Shown: in pieces, positions 30,720 through 39,049 of the stretch
How the letters are laid out: the number at the start of each line of letters is the position of its first letter
How positions within the stretch are numbered: position 1 is the stretch's first letter
DNA from: Gimesia chilikensis
GTDB lineage: Bacteria > Planctomycetota > Planctomycetia > Planctomycetales > Planctomycetaceae
DNA: 64,000 nucleotides
Direction of reading: 5' to 3'
Assembly: GCF_007744075.1 (NCBI RefSeq)
Contig: NZ_CP036266.1
Location: forward strand, 3,891,748-3,955,747
Position numbers and translations under genes: made by a program
Notes under the pieces: model-generated
What the model was told of the DNA's origin: nothing
Seen by the model: the letters and a program-made list of their open reading frames with translations, nothing else
The model's database searches: none

Positions 30720-31862
30720 ATGAAGAGATCCAGGCTGATCTTTCGACGGCTACGTGCCGTGACGCAAGTTTGTGCCTTGATCTGCTGTCTTCTGCTGCTC
30801 TCAGCGTGTTCTTCGGTCCGCACTTTTCTACCTCAGGAAGCTCCTGTCTGCGTTCTGCCTCCCAATGCCAGCTACACACAAATTGTGAATCACCTGAATT
30901 CACAGACTGACGGCGTCTTTGGCTGGCAGTCATCTTCTGTCAAAATCCGGGCACGACAGAAAGGGGGCATCCCTGTCAGTCTGAGTGCGATGCTGGCTGT
31001 AGAACAGCCCCAGCGTTTTCGCCTGGTGGCCAGTTCTCCCCTGGGACCCGAGGTTGATTTCGGTTCGAATGACGAACGATTCTGGTTCTGGGTTAAACGC
31101 AGCGATCAGAAAAACATTTTTACCGTCCGGCATGACCAGTACGAGGCCATGGGGTCTCAGCTGAATATCCCCTTCGAACCGGGCTGGCTGCTGGAAGCCC
31201 TGCGGGTCGTGCCGCTGAACGACAAAGAACTTGCGATTCAAAAAGAAGGTCAGAATTCACCGAACGTGAAACTGATCTCCGATCGCCTGCTGCCAAACGG
31301 CAAACTGGTACAGAAGATTATTGTCGTCAATCTCTGTACCGGGCATATCATCGAACAGTCCCTATATGACAGCCAGGGACAACGAATCGCGACCGCAACA
31401 CTGGGTGAATATCGCACCTGCGGTGCCACGAATGCGGTTCTGCCCCACGTCATCAAGCTCGACTGGCCACAGGCGGGAATCGTGATGACGATGACCATGT
31501 CGCAGATCAGCGTCAATCCAGGCGTTCCTTCCGATGTCTGGGGACTGCCACAGATTCCGGGCTACCCCGTGCTGGACCTTGCTGCAGGACTGCCCCAGGT
31601 CAGGCATCAGGAAGCCTCCATAAGACATCGCCCGACACCGATTGAGTCACGGGTTGCCGAGCGGGTCGAACCCGCCTGGGCCGATTCACCGGGTCCGGAG
31701 CCTCAATGGAGAGCGACACAGGAAGAACCTCAGTTCGGTTTCGAAGAACCGGATACCTTCCCTGCCAGCGATACGATGCCTGCCCCCGAGGAAAATCCCT
31801 TCCGGGCGCCAGGCTCGTTTGAAGGGGCTGCAGAAGAACCACCGGGGCGCGTGAAGCTCTAA
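30720..31862 (+). CDS. Outer- or inner-membrane lipoprotein, LolA/DUF4292-like
   Basis: The ATG at 30720, with AAGGA about ten bases upstream, gives 380 residues starting MKRSRLIFRR. The lipoprotein signal ends LLLLSAC (Cys near residue 31). The following 200 residues are beta-strand rich with alternating hydrophobic positions (VKIRARQKGGIPVSLSAML, FRLVASSPLGPEVDFGSN) and look like the lipid-carrier half-barrel seen in LolA/DUF4292 proteins. The last 100 residues are Pro/Glu-rich and probably disordered. A role in moving lipids or lipoproteins is an inference. Confidence 0.7.
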   Translation: MKRSRLIFRRLRAVTQVCALICCLLLLSACSSVRTFLPQEAPVCVLPPNASYTQIVNHLNSQTDGVFGWQSSSVKIRARQKGGIPVSLSAMLAVEQPQRFRLVASSPLGPEVDFGSNDERFWFWVKRSDQKNIFTVRHDQYEAMGSQLNIPFEPGWLLEALRVVPLNDKELAIQKEGQNSPNVKLISDRLLPNGKLVQKIIVVNLCTGHIIEQSLYDSQGQRIATATLGEYRTCGATNAVLPHVIKLDWPQAGIVMTMTMSQISVNPGVPSDVWGLPQIPGYPVLDLAAGLPQVRHQEASIRHRPTPIESRVAERVEPAWADSPGPEPQWRATQEEPQFGFEEPDTFPASDTMPAPEENPFRAPGSFEGAAEEPPGRVKL

Positions 31863-31992
31863 CTTCGGCTGACTAAAGCCTGGATCAGCCAGGCACGCAT
31901 TTCCTGCAGAATCCCCGTCGTAATTTCGCCCCGATTCGGTTATACCTTGATTCCAGTGGTTTTCGAATTACTTATCTGGGGAGAGCTCATCC

Positions 31993-32430
31993 ATGGATGA
32001 ATTCATGCAGGCGGCGATTGAGGAAGCGGAACAAGGCTTAAGAGAGGGAGGCGTTCCCATTGGTTCGGTGATCATGCATGAAGGCGAGATCATTGGCCGG
32101 GGGCATAACATGCGTCAGCAGCAGGGAAGTGCCATCCTGCACGGCGAAATGTCAGCTTTGGAAAATGCAGGACGGCAGCCAGCGTCCGTCTATCGCAACT
32201 CGGTCCTTTATACCACGCTCTCCCCCTGCCCCATGTGCAGTGGTGCCATTCGCCTGTATCAGATCCCCCGCGTGATCATCGGCGAAAATCAGACCTTTCT
32301 GGGCGATGAAGAACTGCTGAAAGCAAGCGGCGTTGAACTGGAAGTGCTGCAGGACCAGCGGTGTATCGATCTGATGAACCAGTTTATCGCAGCGCATCCG
32401 GATGTGTGGAACGAAGATATCGGCGAGTGA
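31993..32430 (+). CDS. Cytosine deaminase, fungal Fcy1-like
   Basis: A 145-residue zinc-dependent deaminase. The ligands are H50 and E52 in LHGEMSALEN (His ligand and catalytic Glu), and C79 and C82 in SPCPMC. Against my memory of yeast Fcy1 the match runs the whole length: GVPIG, GRGHNMR, LHGE..LEN.GR, LYTTLSPC.MC.GAI, IPR.I.GEN, and even the C-terminal end W-N-E-D-I-G-E against W-F-E-D-I-G-E. This points to conversion of cytosine to uracil in pyrimidine salvage rather than tRNA adenosine deamination (TadA), which lacks these features. It is cytoplasmic and is followed by another gene one base after its stop. Confidence 0.85.
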   Translation: MDEFMQAAIEEAEQGLREGGVPIGSVIMHEGEIIGRGHNMRQQQGSAILHGEMSALENAGRQPASVYRNSVLYTTLSPCPMCSGAIRLYQIPRVIIGENQTFLGDEELLKASGVELEVLQDQRCIDLMNQFIAAHPDVWNEDIGE

Positions 32431-32431
32431 T

Positions 32432-33409
32432 ATGACTATGAGTATGTCTATTTTAACAAAACCTGCAGATGACCTTTTCAGGCGCCACAGAAATTTTAAC
32501 CTGCTGTCGTTCCTGCTCATTGTCGGTTCTGTACTGCCAATACCCCGCCTGCAGGCGCAGCCTTATCTTATTAAACTTGACCGCCCTCTCGTTGAAAACG
32601 CGCACTACCAGGTAATCTATTCCGTTACCATAGAAGGGGGAGCTGAGTTTCAGGATCCCGACCGGGTTATTGTGCCCTATTCCGATTCCAAATATGTTTC
32701 AACTCATACCATTGAACTTCAAGGAGAGTTGAAACTGATGCGAACACCACAAGGACTGCAGAAAAACATCCAGGTCCACTCGTTTAAATTGAATGAAGAA
32801 CTGCAGAGTGATGATTTCTACTTAGAGCTGAGCGGAAAAGAGTTAGTGATCATCGAACAGGGAAACAGAAAGCAGTTTTTCGTTTACGAAAAAAAGGTGA
32901 CTGGATATGACCAGGAAGTTTTAACCAAGCTGTTTTTTATAGACCGGATTGGTGCAGTCGGGACAGATATACTTCTAGGGACTGAATCTGAACAGCAGAT
33001 TGGCGGTACCTGGAAGTTCTCACAAAATACGATCGATTGGAGTGAATATCTTGCGTCCTTCTCGGCTGTGGATGACTTGGACCTGAAGATGGACCGTTCA
33101 GGGACGGTCAAACTGTTATCGACAGGGAAAGTTCACGGCATCGACTGTCTGCAATTGCATTGCTCGGAAGAATATTCTGATTACATGACAGGCTATATTC
33201 TCGACAATCTGAAAATTCTGGATTCCAGTCTGAAACAGACTGTTACCGGCTCGATCCCCAAAGATCCTGCTTTGCCCTGGAGAAAAGTGGAACTCGTCAG
33301 TCAGGCCGAATGCACGACCCATCAACGGAATGAGCCATTCCACGATGTTTTTCACACACAATGGATCGCCATTAAGGCATCCAGGGAAATCTTGCTTCCC
33401 TCAAAATAA
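32432..33409 (+). CDS. Secreted protein of unknown function
   Basis: About 325 residues from the ATG at 32432; two more ATGs follow within five codons, so the exact start is uncertain. A signal-type hydrophobic segment (about 24-43, FNLLSFLLIVGSVLPI) ends near RLQAQPYLI. The mature part is beta-rich with no recognised domain. It contains regularly spaced strands (YQVIYSVTIEGG, HTIELQGELKLM, TVKLLSTGKVHGIDCLQL) and could be a lipid- or sugar-binding sandwich. It begins one base after the cytosine deaminase stop, so the genes are co-transcribed, although a functional link is not obvious. Confidence 0.65.
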   Translation: MTMSMSILTKPADDLFRRHRNFNLLSFLLIVGSVLPIPRLQAQPYLIKLDRPLVENAHYQVIYSVTIEGGAEFQDPDRVIVPYSDSKYVSTHTIELQGELKLMRTPQGLQKNIQVHSFKLNEELQSDDFYLELSGKELVIIEQGNRKQFFVYEKKVTGYDQEVLTKLFFIDRIGAVGTDILLGTESEQQIGGTWKFSQNTIDWSEYLASFSAVDDLDLKMDRSGTVKLLSTGKVHGIDCLQLHCSEEYSDYMTGYILDNLKILDSSLKQTVTGSIPKDPALPWRKVELVSQAECTTHQRNEPFHDVFHTQWIAIKASREILLPSK

Positions 33410-33426
33410 ATCCGTCACGAACAGAA

Positions 33427-34857
33427 TCACGGCAGATCAAAGATGAACGAGGTCTGCAGGCGGTGTGCATCGCCTGTCCCGCCGCCGACATCTTCCTTGG
33501 TTCCATACAGATACTCAACACCGATCTTGACGTTCTCGATCGGATTCCAGATCAGGTTTGCCGCCAGGTAAGTGGTCTGTTTGACATCTGTGGCCGTTTG
33601 AAAGGTTGAGGTATCAAGGGTATTTTCGGCATAGGTGAAGTTGGAGCTGAGTTCGTCATTCCAGTCATGGGTCAGACCGATCATCCAGCCGAACATGGGT
33701 AACAGATCACCCTTGTTGGCGGCTGTCGGCGCGGCATCAGGCAGGGACCGATAACTGCCGATCCCTTCACCGAATACGATCTGTGAATAGACCTTTGTGC
33801 GTTCAGTAATCAGCCGCACGCCAGTGAAGTTGAAGCCATAGGCGAAACTGGTGACAACATCCTGCCCTGTCGGCTGGAACCCGACGACACGATACAGGCC
33901 CGCGACCTGGTACTGACCACAGTCATTCTCATAACGCAGTCGGGTGACAAAATCGGGGGACGGACTGCGGGGTTCGCCCGTAATTCCCTGGGGAGGCTCG
34001 ATAATAAAATTCGAATCTTCGACAGAGACCGCGAACGTTGTATTTTCATTGAAGACGTGCTCCGTCCAGCGGACCTGCGCCTGCCTGCGGTTCACAGCAG
34101 AGACGGAGCCTTCGAAGTCGAGTGTTGCAGGAGCAGCTGCCACGTCGGTGAATGTCGTCCAGGTCTGCCCCACCAGCAGTGACCCCGACTGTCCGAAAGC
34201 ATGCCTTAATCGAAAGCGGTTTCCGTCACTGAAGAAGTCACCTTCCACGTAGACGCGAACCAGGCGGCCATTCGTCAGCCAGCGGGTATCAAAACTCAAG
34301 CGAGACTGCCGCGCATGAAACCGGGCATTCGTCCGGGGAGGAGCGCCGATGGGAATGTCAGTCGTCACAAATGAGTCTGTCGAATCGATGGGATTGAAAT
34401 CATAGATGAAATCGGCTTTGACAAAACCGCCGATTTTCATCGCGGCTTCTTTACCAAAGATGATTAATCCATCGGAGAACGAGGGGGCAGCGTAGAGATC
34501 CAGGCCGACGTTAAACTGACGGGCATCTGTGATATAGGGGTCTGCCAGGAGCTCGGGATTGACTTCCCCGCTCCCCACGCCCATGGTCAGCGAAGGCACA
34601 ATCGCCTGACTGGAATCGGGCTCATCCGGAAGCGGACTGCTGTCTAAATTGTTCGACTCATCCAGCGAGATATTCACCCGGCCGGGCTCATCCGTCATCA
34701 CTCCCGGTGCAAAGGGCTGATCGACAGACAGAAACGGATCGTAAGCGGATCGCGCAGCAGGCTCCGGTGGCAAAGACCGACTTTGTGCCCCGACTGTGGC
34801 GGGAACAACGGTCAGTGCCAGCAGCAAGGTACAGGCAAGCTTCGTATTCCAGTGCAT
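33427..34857 (-). CDS. DcaP-type outer-membrane porin
   Basis: A 476-residue protein with a signal peptide (1-25, ending GAQS). An N-terminal proline/acidic region is followed from about 140 by beta-barrel strands. The family start KIGGFVKADFIYDFNPIDS, then ARFHARQSRLSFDTRW, matches the DcaP/OprP-like trimeric porins, which take up anionic small molecules or phosphate across the outer membrane. The C-terminus ends in an aromatic, membrane-signal-like strand (FIFDLP). It is convergent with the preceding secreted-protein gene (17-base gap) and divergent from the SGNH hydrolase. Its presence implies a true outer membrane. Confidence 0.85.
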   Translation of the reverse strand: MHWNTKLACTLLLALTVVPATVGAQSRSLPPEPAARSAYDPFLSVDQPFAPGVMTDEPGRVNISLDESNNLDSSPLPDEPDSSQAIVPSLTMGVGSGEVNPELLADPYITDARQFNVGLDLYAAPSFSDGLIIFGKEAAMKIGGFVKADFIYDFNPIDSTDSFVTTDIPIGAPPRTNARFHARQSRLSFDTRWLTNGRLVRVYVEGDFFSDGNRFRLRHAFGQSGSLLVGQTWTTFTDVAAAPATLDFEGSVSAVNRRQAQVRWTEHVFNENTTFAVSVEDSNFIIEPPQGITGEPRSPSPDFVTRLRYENDCGQYQVAGLYRVVGFQPTGQDVVTSFAYGFNFTGVRLITERTKVYSQIVFGEGIGSYRSLPDAAPTAANKGDLLPMFGWMIGLTHDWNDELSSNFTYAENTLDTSTFQTATDVKQTTYLAANLIWNPIENVKIGVEYLYGTKEDVGGGTGDAHRLQTSFIFDLP

Positions 34858-35114
34858 GGGATGTGAAGTGGGAGAATTGGATTTTGAGCTGAGAGAGTTG
34901 AGGAGAGGCAGATTTATAGCAGAAACCGTAAAATGTGAAAACCTCGGTTTTCAGCGGGAGCACTACATTCAATTACTCATATCTGACTACATGACATACA
35001 CTTACGGCTCGCCGCCAATTGTGGTCATGGCTTGCGTTCTGTTAATTTGTATGACTATGATGAACGTCAATACTCGCGTCTGTTTCAAATCAACCTGCTG
35101 GAAAGACCGCCATT

Positions 35115-35807
35115 ATGCTCAAAATGATCTACCTGCTGTTGCTGGTAACTCCCCTGCTCTGTACGGCAACCTCTTCTGCTGCAGAGGTCATCAATGCCGG
35201 CGTCGGCGGTAATCGCAGTTCACAACTGCTAAAGCGACTGGAGCGGGATGTGCTCTCGAAGCAGCCGACCGTGGTCGTGCTGATGGTGGGCACGAATGAC
35301 CGGCTTAACTCGGGAGGCTTTATTGACATCAAGGCGTACCGCAAGAATGTGGTATCGCTGATCGATCAGATTCAGGCAGGCGGTGCGAAGGTCGTCCTGA
35401 TGACGCCCCCTACGTGTATTCCGGAGTTGCTGTTTACACGACATGACTCCACAAAATACGCCGACCAGGCGCCGCAAGCGCGCATGCAGGAAGTACGAAC
35501 CGTCCTGCTGGACCTTTCGCGTCAAAAGCAGATTCCGGTAATCGACTTTCATGACTATCTGATCGACCACAAAATTGCAGACGCTTCAAAAACCAGTGTC
35601 ATCCGTAATCCGGCAAACAGCGGCGTCAAAGATGGCGTGCATCTGACGCCGGCCGGTTATCAGCTGCTGGCCAGACTCGTCGCTGAGAAACTGAAAGCAG
35701 AGCAACTGGATGTCACGAAGGTGATCTGTTTCGGTGACAGCCTGACGAAAGGATCCAGACAGGCGAACTACCCGGCCTCTCTACAGCAGCTGCTTTCAGA
35801 CAAGTAA
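35115..35807 (+). CDS. Secreted SGNH/GDSL-family hydrolase with permuted catalytic blocks
   Basis: A 230-residue protein with a signal peptide (about 1-22, TSSA-AEV). All four SGNH blocks are present but in a rotated order: block II N-A-G (G29), block III G-T-N-D (N61), block V D-G-V-H (D173, H176), and finally block I G-D-S-L with nucleophile S209 near the C-terminus. Normal family members carry GDS within the first 20 residues of the mature protein. The mature N-terminus EVINAGVGGNRS is exactly what usually follows the GDS block. The chemistry should be ester hydrolysis or transfer outside the cytoplasm; the substrate is unknown. It is convergent with the MFS gene, 11 bases between stops. 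Confidence 0.8.
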   Translation: MLKMIYLLLLVTPLLCTATSSAAEVINAGVGGNRSSQLLKRLERDVLSKQPTVVVLMVGTNDRLNSGGFIDIKAYRKNVVSLIDQIQAGGAKVVLMTPPTCIPELLFTRHDSTKYADQAPQARMQEVRTVLLDLSRQKQIPVIDFHDYLIDHKIADASKTSVIRNPANSGVKDGVHLTPAGYQLLARLVAEKLKAEQLDVTKVICFGDSLTKGSRQANYPASLQQLLSDK

Positions 35808-35818
35808 AGCCACCACGA

Positions 35819-37147
<1,329 letters not shown>

Positions 37148-37483
37148 ACGGAAGGCTCTCTTTCTGATCAGGGAGGGATTGGGCAGTAACAGGTACTGGC
37201 GAGATGGCAGTCAGGTCACTCAGCTGGTGACAGGAGAGAGCTTCCCTTTACCGGGAACAGCAAAGGAAACTACCGGAGAGCCCACGAACTCAGACCGCAG
37301 ATTAATCCCCGCGGCTGGCAATTCGTTTCGATCGCGGCGAGATTATTTTCAGGAAATCAGAAAACGTCAACTCACGCGAGGGTGGGAAACTCAAATATTT
37401 ATTTCAGAGGGGCTCACGCAGAGCGCAATAAAAAACGGCAGACTCCCAGGAAACGAAAGACTGCCGTTGGGTTTCTTGTTTTC
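37148..37483. other. Region between the MFS gene and the DUF1501 gene
   Basis: 336 bases that hold the intrinsic terminator of the DUF1501 gene (listed separately) and presumably the promoter of the MFS gene. A short frame in the forward direction (37077-37499) has no coding character and is rejected. Nothing else is visible. Confidence 0.6.
37428..37468 (-). terminator. Intrinsic terminator of the DUF1501 gene
   Basis: On the minus strand AACGGCAG (37468-37461) pairs with CTGCCGTT (37441-37434), followed by a run of T residues. It begins 16 bases after the DUF1501 stop. Confidence 0.85.
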
Positions 37484-38857
37484 TCAGATCAGCTCGTGAA
37501 TCGGTTCGATTCCCTGATCGACCAGGTATTGAGGTGTGCCCGCCGTGTCGAAGATACGGGTTCCGTTGAGGTCGAGGCCGACGTTCTGGTACAGCGTGGC
37601 AAAGACTTCCTGGAATTTCACAGGCCGATCTTCGGCGTATTCCCCTTTGCGGTTGGTACGGCCAATGACCTGGCCGGCCCGCATGCCACCGCCGGCCAGC
37701 ATGGCGCAAGAGACGCGGGGCCAGTGATCGCGGCTGTTGTTTTTATTGATCTTGGGCGTACGTCCGAATTCGCCCCAGACGACGACCGAGACGTCTTTGT
37801 CGAGCCCCCGCTCATGCAGGTCGGTCACCAGGGCAGCTAAACCCTGGTCGAGACGTGGGAACTCTTCACGCGACTTGGGGAAGTTCATCCCGTCCGGACC
37901 GTGCCAGTCCCAGCGACTGTAATTCAGCGATACGAATCGCGCCCCTGCTTCGACCAGCCGGCGTGCCATGCAGAAGTTTTCGATCATGGGGGGAGCACCG
38001 TCCCGCTGGAATTTCTCGCTGCTTTCCCCGTAGCGGGCGAGAATCTGGGGATCTTCCTTGGACAGGTCCAGGGCATCCGCAAGCTTCGAAGTCGTGAGAA
38101 TATTCATCGCCTGTTGCGAGTAGACATCCATGCTTTCCATGAGACCACTGGTGTCGGCATCGCGACGGAAGGAGTCGAAGGCTTTCTGCAGTTTGACCCG
38201 GTCGCGTAATCGCTCGAGCGTGATTCCCTGCAGGATCATATTGTCTGGCGAACTACGCGCCTTGCGGCCCACCAAGTTGAAGGGAGCGTAGGGTACGCCC
38301 AGAAACCCACCTGTTCCCGGTTCACCCCAGGTACCATTACCCGTCTTGTACATCAGGGCGACATGCGCGGGGACCGCTGAATTGACGGGGCCCTGCAGTT
38401 TGGAGACAAAGGCGCCTGCAGCGGGCCAGCCTCCGGGGGGCTGACGACTGCCAAAGGTACGGCCCGTCATACACTGATATGCATCGTGTCGGCCGTCAGC
38501 ATCAGAGATCGTACGGACGGGGATGAACTTATCCATCATGCTGGCCATGCGCGGGAACAGTTCGCAGATTTCCACGCCGGGCACGTTGGTCTTGATGGGA
38601 GCAAATTCGCCGCGGATTTCTTTGGGCGCGTCCGGCTTGGGATCCCAGAGATCGATGTGCGATGGCCCGCCGGGCAGATAGATGTTGATGATCGCTTTGT
38701 GATTACTGCCGGTCTGGCTTTCGGCTTCGGCACGCAGGGCACCGGGTAGAGAAATCCCCCCGAGGGCCATGCCACCAATTTTCAGAAAGCTGCGGCGCGA
38801 GACACCGTCACAAAAGGTTCCATTTTTCGCGGTCGGTTTACCCAGAATTGTCAGCAT
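37484..38857 (-). CDS. DUF1501 protein with Tat signal
   Basis: A 457-residue planctomycete sulfatase-like protein of the DUF1501 family. The N-terminus has a twin-arginine motif SRRSFLKIGG (about residues 20-29), so it is probably exported folded. Conserved segments include YLPGGPSHIDLWDPKPDAP, RTISDADGRHDAYQCMTGR and VVVWGEFGRTPKI. The family shares the alkaline phosphatase/sulfatase fold, but its catalytic activity is not proven. DUF1501 genes usually pair with DUF1549/DUF1553 genes; the one in this window is 28 kb away and no partner is adjacent. An intrinsic terminator follows. Confidence 0.9.
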   Translation of the reverse strand: MLTILGKPTAKNGTFCDGVSRRSFLKIGGMALGGISLPGALRAEAESQTGSNHKAIINIYLPGGPSHIDLWDPKPDAPKEIRGEFAPIKTNVPGVEICELFPRMASMMDKFIPVRTISDADGRHDAYQCMTGRTFGSRQPPGGWPAAGAFVSKLQGPVNSAVPAHVALMYKTGNGTWGEPGTGGFLGVPYAPFNLVGRKARSSPDNMILQGITLERLRDRVKLQKAFDSFRRDADTSGLMESMDVYSQQAMNILTTSKLADALDLSKEDPQILARYGESSEKFQRDGAPPMIENFCMARRLVEAGARFVSLNYSRWDWHGPDGMNFPKSREEFPRLDQGLAALVTDLHERGLDKDVSVVVWGEFGRTPKINKNNSRDHWPRVSCAMLAGGGMRAGQVIGRTNRKGEYAEDRPVKFQEVFATLYQNVGLDLNGTRIFDTAGTPQYLVDQGIEPIHELI

Positions 38858-38994
38858 CGGATCACTTCCCTGGAGGCGATGATTTGCGGCACAATCAAAT
38901 CAACATAAATACACATTGATATGATAGCACGCCCAAATCAGGGACGCAAACCGAATCTGACTGCGAAAAGCCGATTTTATAACCACGATACAAC

Positions 38995-39020
38995 ACGCCA
39001 TTCACAAAAGTGAATGGCGT
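38995..39020. terminator. Strong hairpin after the M56-DUF1559 gene
   Basis: ACGCCATTCAC (38995-39005) and GTGAATGGCGT (39010-39020) form a perfect 11-base-pair stem around the loop AAAA. It lies 30 bases beyond the stop of the minus-strand protease gene and probably ends that transcript. There is no T-run, so it could instead protect the RNA 3' end. Confidence 0.55.
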
Positions 39021-39049
39021 CTGAAAACGTAAAGTTTCACTCAGCAGAA

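Noticed and set aside
31881-31897. Short hairpin GCCTGG/CCAGGC after the lipoprotein gene
   Set aside because: Only six base pairs with no T-run; too weak to call a terminator.
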